Of a stretch of DNA of 64,000 nucleotides, positions 51,161 through 59,334 are shown piece by piece. The notes under the pieces are model-generated. The model was given only the letters and a program-made list of their open reading frames with translations, searched no databases and had not been told where the DNA came from. The translations under genes and the position numbers were made by a program. The DNA is taken from the NCBI RefSeq assembly GCF_003480315.1, contig NZ_QUIV01000007.1:54936-118935 (forward strand). The letters are read 5' to 3'. Origin of the DNA: Clostridium sp. AM33-3. GTDB lineage: Bacteria > Bacillota > Clostridia > Lachnospirales > Lachnospiraceae. How positions within the stretch are numbered: the stretch's first letter is position 1; each line of letters starts with the position of its first letter.

Positions 51161-51934
51161 ATGAAAAGTATCAGTCTTTTTGTAGATAACGGGACTTACC
51201 TGACCAGGGTACATCCCTTCACCAAATTGATGTACATAGCCGCCGCTATCAGCATTCCGTTGATTTCCGGCCGGCTGTGGATGTTCGGCGTGTTTATCGC
51301 GGTCAGTCTTCTTGTGCTGGCCAGCGGCAAAATCTTAAAAAAGACCGTTCCGCTGATCGCGTTTTCCTTTACGATCCTGCTCACCATTTTCCTGATCCAC
51401 GGATTGTTCAATCAGAAAAATGCGAATGTGCTGTTTCAGATCGGCGGGCTGAAGTTTTACCGGGAGGGCATAGTTTATGCCCTCCATATTGGTCTTAATA
51501 TCTTAAACATGCTGCTGTCCTTTGCGGTATTTGTGCTTTCCACGAAGCCCTCCGAGTTTGTGGATGAGCTGGAAAAACGGGGCTTTTCTCCGCGGTTCGG
51601 CTATATTGTAACTTCTGTATTCCAGATCATCCCGCAGATGATGGGAACCATGAACACCATTATGGATGCGCAGCGCAGCCGAGGCCTTGAAACAGAAGGA
51701 AACTTAAGAACCCGGGCGAAGGCATTTCTGCCTCTGATCTCCCCGGTGGTCATGAGCTCCCTGATCAATACCAGAGAACGGGCCATTGCCCTGGAGGTGC
51801 GCGGGTTTGGCGCAGGAAAGAAGAAAACCTGGCTGACAGAGAGAACGCGCCACAAAGGAGACCGTGAGGCTACCATCCTTTTCGGTATCTGTATTCTGGC
51901 AGCTGTGGTATGGAGGATTGTAGAATGTCTGTAA
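51161..51934 (+). CDS. ecfT: ECF transporter T component
   Basis: The 257-residue EcfT-type protein has four or five N-terminal helices and a C-terminal cytosolic coupling region. The two Ala-x-Arg-x-Gly-like signatures, AQRSRGLE and ALEVRGFGAG, insert into the ATPases. It lies 25 bases after the S component, with an AAAGGAAA site, and overlaps the fused ATPase gene by ten bases. Confidence 0.92.
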   Translation: MKSISLFVDNGTYLTRVHPFTKLMYIAAAISIPLISGRLWMFGVFIAVSLLVLASGKILKKTVPLIAFSFTILLTIFLIHGLFNQKNANVLFQIGGLKFYREGIVYALHIGLNILNMLLSFAVFVLSTKPSEFVDELEKRGFSPRFGYIVTSVFQIIPQMMGTMNTIMDAQRSRGLETEGNLRTRAKAFLPLISPVVMSSLINTRERAIALEVRGFGAGKKKTWLTERTRHKGDREATILFGICILAAVVWRIVECL

Positions 51935-53661
51935 TAACCGTTGAAAATTTACGTTACCGTTATCCTCATGCGAAGGAGCTGGCGCTGGATGGACTGGACT
52001 TTTCGGTGAAAAAGGGAGAGTTTATCGGCATCATCGGGGAAAACGGGGCTGGAAAGAGCACGTTAAGCCAGGCTCTTATGGGACTGGTGCCGCAGTTTTA
52101 TAAGGGAGCTTACGGCGGAACGGTCATGGTAGATGGCATTGAGGCAGGCAGGACTCCGGTGGCACAGCTCTGCGGTCATGTGGGACTGGTGTTCCAGAAT
52201 CCCTTTAACCAGCTTTCCGGCGCGAAGGATAACGTATATGAGGAAGTGGCCTTTGGCATGCAGAATCTGGGCGTGCCTGCAGAAGAGATGAAAAACAGGG
52301 TGGAGGAAGCCTTAAAGCTTCTGGATATCTGGCAGTACCGGGACCGCAATCCCTTTGATCTGTCCGGCGGCCAGATGCAGCGCGTGGCGATCGCCAGTGT
52401 GCTGGTCATGCGCCCGGATGTGATGATCCTGGATGAGCCGACCTCCCAGCTGGATCCGGAGGGAAGCGATGAGGTCTTTAAGGCTGTAGAAACTCTGACT
52501 GGCTCCGGCATCACCATTCTGATGATCGAGCAGAAGATTGAGAAGCTGGCAGCCTACTGTGACCGCATTCTGCTTCTGCATAAAGGAAAACAGATCGCGT
52601 TCGATACGCCGCAGAAGGTATTTTCCATGCCGGACTTAAACAATTATGGAATCCAGGCACCGGCCTTCACCCGTATCTGCAAGGCAGAGGGCGTGACCTT
52701 GGCAGACGGAACCTACCCGGTAACCGTGGAAGAGGCGGCCGGGGTGCTGAGGGAGAAACGGCTGAGGGCACCGGCGTGTGCAGATGGCGGGGAACGCGCG
52801 CAGAAAGTGACAGGAACGGAAGCGGCGCAGGCTGGCGGACCGGCCGAGTCAGCCGGTTCCAGTGATGAGCAGTTTTGCATTGAAAAGCTGGATTTCTCCT
52901 ACCTGGCAGATGTTCCGGTATTAAAGAACCTGAACATGAAGCTGGACAAACGCCCGACTGCCATCATCGGCCAGAACGGTGCGGGAAAGACCACGCTGGT
53001 CAAGCTTTTAAAGGGCCTGTTAAAACCGGTCTCCGGTTCCATTTATTTTCATGGCGAGGACATCTCCGGCAAGACGGTAGCCATGCTGGCCGGAAATGTG
53101 GGCTATGTATTCCAGAACCCGGATGACCAGATCTTCAAGTATAACGTTATGGATGAGATCCTGTTCGGGCCGTTAAACATCGGCATGGATGCGGAGCGCG
53201 CAAAGAAAGAAGCAGAGCGTGCTCTGAAGCTGACCGGACTGACCGGGAAAGAGAAAGAAAATCCTTACGACTTGGAGCTTTATGAGCGGAAGATGACTGC
53301 CATTGCCAGTGTGCTGGCCATGGACACCGATGTGCTGATCCTGGATGAGCCGACCATTGCCCAGGACTGGAAGGGACGGCAGATCATCGGAGGAATCATC
53401 CGCAGTCTCTCGGAGCGCGGCAAGCTGGTTATTGCCATTCTCCACGATATGGATTTTGTGGCAGAGAACTTTGAGCGTGTCATCATCATGGCTCACGGCC
53501 AGGTGCTGGCAGACGGAACCGCAAAGGAAGTGTTCGCGCAGGAAGAAGCCCTGAAGAAGGCCCGTCTGCAGAAGCCCTATGTGATGCAGCTTTGTGAGGC
53601 ACTGGGATATGAAAAGAGCTATCTGACGGTGGAGGAGCTTCTGAAGGATCAGGTGTCTTAA
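51925..53661 (+). CDS. fused ECF ATPase pair (EcfA-EcfA')
   Basis: This 578-residue protein holds two ABC domains. The N-terminal domain has Walker A GENGAGKST, signature LSGGQMQR and Walker B MILDEPT. The C-terminal domain has Walker A GQNGAGKTT and LILDEPT, but its signature reads LELYERK instead of LSGGQ, so one of the two composite ATP sites is degenerate. A Glu/Ala/Gly-rich linker of about 60 residues lies between them. It powers the S/T components upstream. ATG 51925 follows GGAGG; 51910 overlaps that site. Confidence 0.93.
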   Translation: MSVITVENLRYRYPHAKELALDGLDFSVKKGEFIGIIGENGAGKSTLSQALMGLVPQFYKGAYGGTVMVDGIEAGRTPVAQLCGHVGLVFQNPFNQLSGAKDNVYEEVAFGMQNLGVPAEEMKNRVEEALKLLDIWQYRDRNPFDLSGGQMQRVAIASVLVMRPDVMILDEPTSQLDPEGSDEVFKAVETLTGSGITILMIEQKIEKLAAYCDRILLLHKGKQIAFDTPQKVFSMPDLNNYGIQAPAFTRICKAEGVTLADGTYPVTVEEAAGVLREKRLRAPACADGGERAQKVTGTEAAQAGGPAESAGSSDEQFCIEKLDFSYLADVPVLKNLNMKLDKRPTAIIGQNGAGKTTLVKLLKGLLKPVSGSIYFHGEDISGKTVAMLAGNVGYVFQNPDDQIFKYNVMDEILFGPLNIGMDAERAKKEAERALKLTGLTGKEKENPYDLELYERKMTAIASVLAMDTDVLILDEPTIAQDWKGRQIIGGIIRSLSERGKLVIAILHDMDFVAENFERVIIMAHGQVLADGTAKEVFAQEEALKKARLQKPYVMQLCEALGYEKSYLTVEELLKDQVS

Positions 53662-53704
53662 TGCGCATCACTTAAGATGTGAAGAAAAATTATGTTTTAT
53701 TTTG

Positions 53705-53735
53705 CAAAACCCCTGCTTGAAGCAGGGGTTTTGTT
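53705..53735 (+). terminator. intrinsic terminator of the ECF operon
   Basis: CAAAACCCCTGC (53705-53716) pairs with GCAGGGGTTTTG (53722-53733). It overlaps the next promoter. Confidence 0.88.
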
Positions 53736-53745
53736 ATGCTATAAT
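53717..53745 (+). promoter_or_regulatory. promoter of the NSS transporter gene
   Basis: TTGAAG (53717-53722), a 17-base spacer and an extended TGC-TATAAT (53737-53745). The -35 lies inside the preceding terminator hairpin. Confidence 0.65.
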
Positions 53746-53791
53746 TGCCAGATGGCGCTTAAAAACTTAATTTAATTAACTGGAGGACTTT

Positions 53792-55165
53792 ATGAGCAAA
53801 AATCATAAAAAACGAAGCAGCTTTTCCGGCAAGCTCGGGTTCGTGCTTTCCGCGGCAGGTGCTTCGGTAGGACTGGGAAATATCTGGCGTTTCCCGTATC
53901 TGGCAGCAAAATACGGCGGCGGAATTTTTCTGCTGATCTACATTCTTCTTGCTTTGACATTCGGCTACACCATGATCGTAGCGGAGACATCCATCGGCCG
54001 CATGACGAAAAAAAGCCCGGTAGGAGCTTATCATACCTTTGGAAAATCTGGCTGGTTTTCCTTTGGAGGCTGGATCAACGCAGTGATCCCGATCCTGATC
54101 GTGCCGTATTACTCCGTGATCGGTGGCTGGGTGATCCGGTATCTGTTTGGATACCTGACCGGACACGGCGCACAGCTTGCAGAGGACGGCAACTTTTCCG
54201 CCTTTATTTCCAACGGAGCAGCAACAGAAATCTGCTTTATTGCATTTGCCTTCTTTACTCTGTTTATCATTTATGCAGGTGTGAGAAACGGCATCGAGCG
54301 TGTATCTAAATTTATGATGCCGATCCTGATCGTGCTGTCTGTCATCATTGCAGGCTATTCCATGACCAGACCGGGAGCCGGTGCCGGAATCCGCTATTTC
54401 CTGGTTCCGAACATGGAGAACTTTTCCTGGATGACGGTGGTGGCAGCCATGGGACAGATGTTCTACTCCCTGTCCATTGCCATGGGTATCCTGATCACCT
54501 TTGGTTCTTATATGAAGAAGGACGTATCCATTGAGGCATCCACCGGAAACGTGGAGATATTTGATACCGCTATCGCCATCATGGCCGGCCTGATGATCAT
54601 TCCGGCAGTCTTTGCATTTACCGGCGGAGATCCGGATACCCTGCAGGCAGGACCGGCACTGATGTTCATTACCATTCCGAAGGTATTCGCAAGCATGGGC
54701 TTCGGAACCATTGCCGGAATCATGTTTTTCCTGTTAGTGCTGTTTGCGGCGATTACAAGCTCCATTGCCCTGACCGAGAGCGCAGTTTCCACGTTCGAGG
54801 ATGAACTTGGCTGGAGCCGTAAAAAAGCAACCGTCATGATCGGCGGCATCATGCTGGTGCTGGGAAGCCTTTCCTGCCTGGGCTATGGTCCGTTAGCCAA
54901 TGTTACCATCATCGGAATGCAGTTTCTGGATTTCTTCGATTTCCTGACAAACTCCGTCATGATGCCTATCGCGGCCATTGCCACCTGTCTTCTGGTATCC
55001 AGAGTCATAGGCATGAAACGGATTGAGGAAGAGGTACTTCACGGGGAAGGCAAGTTCCACAGAAAGAGAATCTTCCAGATCATGGTCCAGTACCTGTGTC
55101 CGGTATTTGCGGTCATTATTCTGATCAGTTCCGTGGCAAATGCGTTTGGATGGATTTCCATGTAG
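53792..55165 (+). CDS. sodium-dependent amino acid transporter (NSS/SNF family)
   Basis: The 457-residue NSS-family symporter has the signature LGFVLSAAGASVGLGNIWRFPYLAAKYGGGIFLLIY in helix 1 (Na+ and substrate contacts) and eleven or twelve hydrophobic segments, with ALTESAVSTFEDE in the helix 8 region. Bacterial relatives (MhsT, TnaT, MetP) take up amino acids. GGAGGA precedes the ATG. A 45-residue MetS-type small subunit gene follows, suggesting a MetP/MetS-like methionine or hydrophobic amino acid system. Confidence 0.94.
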   Translation: MSKNHKKRSSFSGKLGFVLSAAGASVGLGNIWRFPYLAAKYGGGIFLLIYILLALTFGYTMIVAETSIGRMTKKSPVGAYHTFGKSGWFSFGGWINAVIPILIVPYYSVIGGWVIRYLFGYLTGHGAQLAEDGNFSAFISNGAATEICFIAFAFFTLFIIYAGVRNGIERVSKFMMPILIVLSVIIAGYSMTRPGAGAGIRYFLVPNMENFSWMTVVAAMGQMFYSLSIAMGILITFGSYMKKDVSIEASTGNVEIFDTAIAIMAGLMIIPAVFAFTGGDPDTLQAGPALMFITIPKVFASMGFGTIAGIMFFLLVLFAAITSSIALTESAVSTFEDELGWSRKKATVMIGGIMLVLGSLSCLGYGPLANVTIIGMQFLDFFDFLTNSVMMPIAAIATCLLVSRVIGMKRIEEEVLHGEGKFHRKRIFQIMVQYLCPVFAVIILISSVANAFGWISM

Positions 55166-55367
55166 AGAAAAAATAAAAAAATCCTCTGTCCCGTAAAGAA
55201 CCTGTTAGCACTTCATACAGAACCCGTTAAGGGTGAGGCAAAACACTTTCTTTCTGTTGGCACCTTGTATAAAATACGAGAGGAAATATTTTTGTTACAG
55301 CCCATGCGCTGCACAAACCATATTTCCTGTAATTTATGAGCAGGACAAACAGAAAGGGGAAGGAAAC

Positions 55368-55505
55368 ATGCTGACAGTATTGATTTTAATTATTTATGCA
55401 ATCATCGGAGGAGTATCTACCCTGGCTATGGTCATCGGAATCCCGGCCGTGCTGGGATGGAAGATTTACCGGAAGGTAAAGTATCAGATCCCGTTGATGA
55501 AATAG
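55368..55505 (+). CDS. MetS-type small subunit of the NSS transporter
   Basis: The 45-residue single-pass membrane protein is LTVLILIIYAIIGGVSTLAMV.. with a basic tail KIYRKVKYQ. It matches the size, topology and place of MetS, the small subunit of MetPS in Corynebacterium. ATG 55368 follows AAGGGGAAGGA; the longer frame from 55233 lacks a site. The 202-base gap after the transporter holds no other gene. A terminator follows at 55519-55563. Confidence 0.8.
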   Translation: MLTVLILIIYAIIGGVSTLAMVIGIPAVLGWKIYRKVKYQIPLMK

Positions 55506-55518
55506 ATGGAATGAACTA

Positions 55519-55564
55519 ACAGGCTGCAAGCTATTTGAAAATGGTGCTTGCAGCCTGTTTTTGT
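55519..55564. terminator. intrinsic terminator after the metS-like gene
   Basis: ACAGGCTGCAAGC (55519-55531) pairs perfectly with GCTTGCAGCCTGT (55546-55558), followed by TTTTTG. Confidence 0.88.
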
Positions 55565-55598
55565 TTTCTAAATTTTAGGATTTTACGAGTAGTATGTG

Positions 55599-56825
55599 TC
55601 AGGCCAAGAGCCAGTCAATCAGATTCAGAGATTTGATCCCATCATAAGAAGTAATATAGTTTCGATCCATGGACAGAACAATCTTTTCATAGTTATCAGG
55701 AATCATCTGCAATGGGCGTAATTCACGTTCACGTGTCTCCGGGGAAAGCATGCTTTCCGTAACCTGTATATAAAGTTTATCATTTGGCTTTTCTGCTACA
55801 AAATCAATTTCGGTTTCCTTGAATTTTCCAATGTATACATGATAATCCCGGCGAATTAGTTCAAGAAAAACAATATTTTCAATGATATGACCTCGATCGG
55901 CATCACGATAGCCGAGCAGCATATTACGGAAGCCAAGATCTATGATATAATTTTTTCCCAAAGTTTTCAGCAGTTGTTTCCCTTTTACATCGTAACGCTC
56001 TACGGAATAGAAAATAAAAGCACTGCGGAGCATGGAAATATATTTTTCAACCGTCTGGCTGGCAATCTTTTTCCCTTTTCCCTCAATATTACCTTCATTT
56101 GATAACACATTTCCAATGCTGCTAGGAGAAGTGATACTGCCAATATTGGAGCACAGAAACAGCATGAGCTTGTGAAGCAATCCCTGATTGGATTGCGTGT
56201 TTCGCTGAAGAATGTCGCGCAGGATGACCGTGGAGTAGATTCCTTCCAGGGCCTGTATGCTTCTTGCTTCATTGAAACGATATTCCCGAAGAATGGGCAT
56301 CCCTCCAAACTGCAGGTATTTCTGGAATTTTTCTTCTATCGAGATGTCAGGCGCAAATTCGTAGAAATCCAGAAATTCTTTAAATGATAAAGGCAGCATA
56401 TGGATTTCAACATACCGTCCTGACAGCAGGGTGGAAAATTCGGTAGAAAGCAGGTAAGCATTGGAACCAGTGATATAAATATCCACATCAAAATCCAGAC
56501 GAAAAGATTCGATTGCCTTTTCCCAGTGTTCAATAACCTGAAGTTCATCAAAAATGAGGTAGGTTTTCCCACTTTTTGCAATACGTTCGCTGACATAGTC
56601 ATAAAAAACCAGATAATCCTTAAGGTCTCGATAGCGCAAAGATTCCAGATTCATATGAATGATGTTAGAATCTGCTATGCCATGATTAAGCAAATGCTGA
56701 TGAAAAAGATCCAGTAAAGAGGATTTTCCGCATCTGCGGATACCGGTAACAATTTTGACTAGATCAACATCTTTATTTTGAATCAGCTGATTCAGATATT
56801 CCGGGCGGTTGATAAGTTCGGACAT
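55599..56825 (-). CDS. DUF4143-type AAA ATPase
   Basis: The 408-residue protein has an N-terminal AAA_14 ATPase (Walker A TGIRRCGKSSLL, residues 26-37; Walker B YLIFDELQ; sensor TGSNAYLL) and a C-terminal DUF4143 domain with a PD-(D/E)xK-like strand (KETEIDFVAEKPNDKLYIQV). These proteins are widespread in accessory DNA, and their function is unclear. GGAGGTGC precedes the ATG. Base use is more AT-rich than in the ECF/NSS genes, consistent with acquired DNA. Confidence 0.9.
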   Translation of the reverse strand: MSELINRPEYLNQLIQNKDVDLVKIVTGIRRCGKSSLLDLFHQHLLNHGIADSNIIHMNLESLRYRDLKDYLVFYDYVSERIAKSGKTYLIFDELQVIEHWEKAIESFRLDFDVDIYITGSNAYLLSTEFSTLLSGRYVEIHMLPLSFKEFLDFYEFAPDISIEEKFQKYLQFGGMPILREYRFNEARSIQALEGIYSTVILRDILQRNTQSNQGLLHKLMLFLCSNIGSITSPSSIGNVLSNEGNIEGKGKKIASQTVEKYISMLRSAFIFYSVERYDVKGKQLLKTLGKNYIIDLGFRNMLLGYRDADRGHIIENIVFLELIRRDYHVYIGKFKETEIDFVAEKPNDKLYIQVTESMLSPETRERELRPLQMIPDNYEKIVLSMDRNYITSYDGIKSLNLIDWLLA

Positions 56826-57056
56826 AGAGCACCTCCTGAAATAGAATTTCTAATTTTATTATAGCCAAAATCAGAAGAAAAACAATATTTTTAAAATGAA
56901 ATTAAAAAATAGTTAAAAATAAAAAGTTTTTGAAATTAATATTAAAAATTTTCGAGGAGGAGAAGCTGACTTACACTGAAGAAAAGTAGTAGCGGCAATT
57001 AAGAACTCCGTTTATAATAGAAGCAGTTATGAACTTAAGCATTGGAGGATACTAAC

Positions 57057-57419
57057 GTGAACAAACAGCAGCTTGCGGCGAAAATATGGGAGTCTGCAAA
57101 TAAAATGCGTTCCAAAATCGAAGCGAACGAATATAAAGACTACATTTTGGGTTTTATTTTCTATAAATATCTTTCTGATAAACAGGAGCAGTGGCTTTTA
57201 AAACGAGACTATGCGCCGGAAGATATTGTGGAATATGTGAATGAAGATGACCCGGAGATCGTGGAAGCATCACAGCAGAGTCTGGGCTATTTTATTGCCT
57301 ACAAAGATATGTTTTCTACCTGGATTCATATGGGCTCTGATTTCAGCGTGGACAATGTACGTACGGCTTTATCTTCCTTTGTTTTTAGCTCTTCAGGAAC
57401 TGGAAAACCAGGATATTGA
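57057..57419 (+). pseudogene. truncated type I restriction-modification hsdM (N-terminal fragment)
   Basis: A GTG start after TTGGAGG opens about 105 residues (KQQLAAKIWESANKMRSKIEANEYKDYILGFIFYKYLSDKQE..SDFSVDNVRTALSSF) that match the N-terminal helical domain of HsdM methyltransferases. The frame then runs into unrelated residues (VFSSSGTGKPGY) and stops. The catalytic domain, hsdS and hsdR are absent. The 235 bases to the next gene hold no further recognisable part. It is a decayed remnant. Confidence 0.82.
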
Positions 57420-57654
57420 TTTGGTGATGCGGTCGCTGGCAAATCTGACCTGATTTTGGCATAATATTATGATGAGAATGTAAACAGGTTGTTCATGCTG
57501 GCAACAAAAAATATGGAATAAACGAAACAAAATAAAAATGGAAACACTGGTGAAGGGGCTGCAGATGAACAATGATAGAACATATAGAGATGTGGAATGA
57601 TTGTGAACTGCTGAACCGTTACAATTAAAAATATACAGATGAGGAAATATTGTT

Positions 57655-58065
57655 ATGGTAAAACCAATCATGCGAGACATCGCGTTCTTAAAGCAACAAT
57701 CACTCCCGGCAACTTTGGCGGACCGTCAGGCGGCACTGGATCTTTTGGATACCTTAAAAGCCCATGAGGCAGAGTGCGTAGGTATGGCTGCGAATATGAT
57801 CGGAGTGCGGAAAAATATTATTGCGGTGAATATGGGTTTTATGAATGTCGCAATGTTCAATCCGGTCATTGTGAAGAAAACTGGCGCATTTGAGACGGAA
57901 GAGGGGTGTCTTTCCCTGATTGGTGCTCGAAAAACAACCCGCTATGAGGAAATCGAAGTAGAATATGAAGATATGAACTTTAAGAAACAGCACCAGAAGT
58001 TCAGCGGATGGACAGCCCAGATCATTCAGCATGAATGTGATCATCTGGATGGAATCATTATCTAG
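57655..58065 (+). CDS. peptide deformylase-like protein with altered motif I
   Basis: The 136-residue protein has the deformylase fold. Metal ligand C85 is in EEGCLSL, and H126-E127-x-x-H130 is in QHECDHLDG. Motif I, normally GxGxAAxQ, reads CVGMAANM (residues 41-48), replacing the catalytic glutamine with Met. It is also shorter than housekeeping Def, so it may have lower or different activity. The ATG has a GAGGAA site. It lies 19 bases before a VOC gene, in the accessory patch; the housekeeping def is presumably elsewhere. Confidence 0.85.
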   Translation: MVKPIMRDIAFLKQQSLPATLADRQAALDLLDTLKAHEAECVGMAANMIGVRKNIIAVNMGFMNVAMFNPVIVKKTGAFETEEGCLSLIGARKTTRYEEIEVEYEDMNFKKQHQKFSGWTAQIIQHECDHLDGIII

Positions 58066-58084
58066 AAGGAATGGAGGAATTTTT

Positions 58085-58468
58085 GTGAAAATCGAGCATA
58101 TTGCGTTATATGTAAATCATCTGGAAAAAGCGCGGGATTTTTTTGTGAAATATCTGGGTGCACAATCAAACGATGGATATTGTAATGTGCGGACAGGGTT
58201 TCGTTCGTATTTTCTTTCCTTTGAGGATGGTGCGAGGCTGGAAATCATGAGCAGGCCTGGAATGTCTGATTTGCCGAAAGAATTATTCCGGACAGGATAT
58301 GCCCATGTTGCGTTCAGTGTTGGAAGCAGGGAAAATGTGGAGAAAATTACGGCACGGTTAAAGAATGATGGTTACAATGTGATCAGCGAACCAAGAACAA
58401 CGGGAGACGGCTACTACGAAAGCTGCATTGTTGTCATTGAGCAGAACCAGATTGAGATTACAGTCTGA
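58085..58468 (+). CDS. VOC family protein (glyoxalase I-like)
   Basis: The 127-residue protein has the VOC fold: KIEHIALYVNHLEKARDFFVKYLGA with the first metal-ligand His, LEIMSRPG with Glu, GYAHVAFSVG with His, and QNQIEITV with Glu, so all four metal ligands seem present. It starts at GTG 58085, set by GGAGGA six bases upstream. It resembles glyoxalase I-like or fosfomycin-resistance-like VOC proteins; the substrate is unknown. It is probably co-transcribed with the deformylase-like gene. Confidence 0.86.
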   Translation: MKIEHIALYVNHLEKARDFFVKYLGAQSNDGYCNVRTGFRSYFLSFEDGARLEIMSRPGMSDLPKELFRTGYAHVAFSVGSRENVEKITARLKNDGYNVISEPRTTGDGYYESCIVVIEQNQIEITV

Positions 58469-58512
58469 GCTAAAAAAGTTACGGAAGCTGCACGCGTGTC
58501 TGATGACATAAA

Positions 58513-58645
58513 GTAACTATTCAGTAGGTCTGCGCACTTGCTGCGCTGACCGTACGAAAACATGGGCTAGAAAGCAAAAATCCCATTGCCGAAGGCAATT
58601 TTCAATGGATTTTTGCTCGTGACTGTGAAGGTACTGAACAGTTAC
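58513..58645 (+). repeat. palindromic element, family A copy 3
   Basis: This 133-bp element has ends GTAACTATTCAGTA / TACTGAACAGTTAC. Relative to copy 2 many of the changes fall in hairpin loops (CTTGC for TTTAC, GAA for GCA), leaving the stems paired. It lies 32 bases before the likely start of the SseB-like gene, in the same orientation. Confidence 0.9.
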
Positions 58646-58677
58646 GACATAAAATGAAAAAAGGGGGCTGCTGCAAA

Positions 58678-59214
58678 ATGCAGGTCTCGATGGGAAAAGA
58701 AAGCAGGACAACCGATATGGAAAGAATAGAAAAGATGACAGAACATACGATAGAGCATGCGATAGAGTATACTTCAAAGGACGAGGGACTGATTGGAAAT
58801 GAAAAAATTGAGGAAGCCATTGCCGCGCTGCAGCAGGAACCGAACGAAGCATTGCTTGCTCATGCATTAACGGTGATCCGCCGCCGGATGCGGGAGCATG
58901 GACAGGTTATTCTGGCTGTGGACATGCCGCAGGATCAGAATCGTATGCGGCAGATGATGGCAGATCCGGCAACCCCTATGCAGATTCAGGCGATGCAGAC
59001 TGCGGACGGAAAGGCATGGTGGGTGGCATTTACCGGCTTCGGGGAAGAACTGCGCGGCGCAGATCAGGTGAAGTCTACGTTTCTTGCTGATCTGGAGCAG
59101 ATTTTCCGGACTGCGCTGACCGTGAACGAAATCGAAGGAATCATCTTAAATCCATGGAACCGAACGTTGATGTTAAACAAAAATCTGATTCGGATTATGT
59201 TAGGGGATTCATGA
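58678..59214 (+). CDS. SseB-like protein
   Basis: The product (178 residues from ATG 58678) has an N-terminal 45-residue polar stretch, then an SseB N-terminal-type domain (IEEAIAALQQEPNEALLAHALTVIRRRM..GQVILAVDMPQ..MQIQAMQTADGKAWWVAFTGFGEEL..). SseB-like domains occur in enhanced-serine-sensitivity proteins and other poorly understood factors. AAAGGGGG lies before 58678; ATG 58654 is in frame but has no site. A family A palindrome ends just upstream. Confidence 0.75.
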   Translation: MQVSMGKESRTTDMERIEKMTEHTIEHAIEYTSKDEGLIGNEKIEEAIAALQQEPNEALLAHALTVIRRRMREHGQVILAVDMPQDQNRMRQMMADPATPMQIQAMQTADGKAWWVAFTGFGEELRGADQVKSTFLADLEQIFRTALTVNEIEGIILNPWNRTLMLNKNLIRIMLGDS

Positions 59215-59334
59215 ATCTTTGTTGTTGATGCTATGATAGCAAATCAAAAATTATTTGAGAGATATTGATTGAGAGTAAGAATATTATAAGAACAAAGAAG
59301 AATATTATAATAAAATTGGAAAGAGGTGATTTTA

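Noticed and set aside
57420..57654. Possible continuation of hsdM or a second gene
   Set aside because: A short alternative frame (LALQELENQDIDLVMRSLAN) is open to 57450 but matches no part of HsdM that I recognise, so it is left as unassigned remnant.
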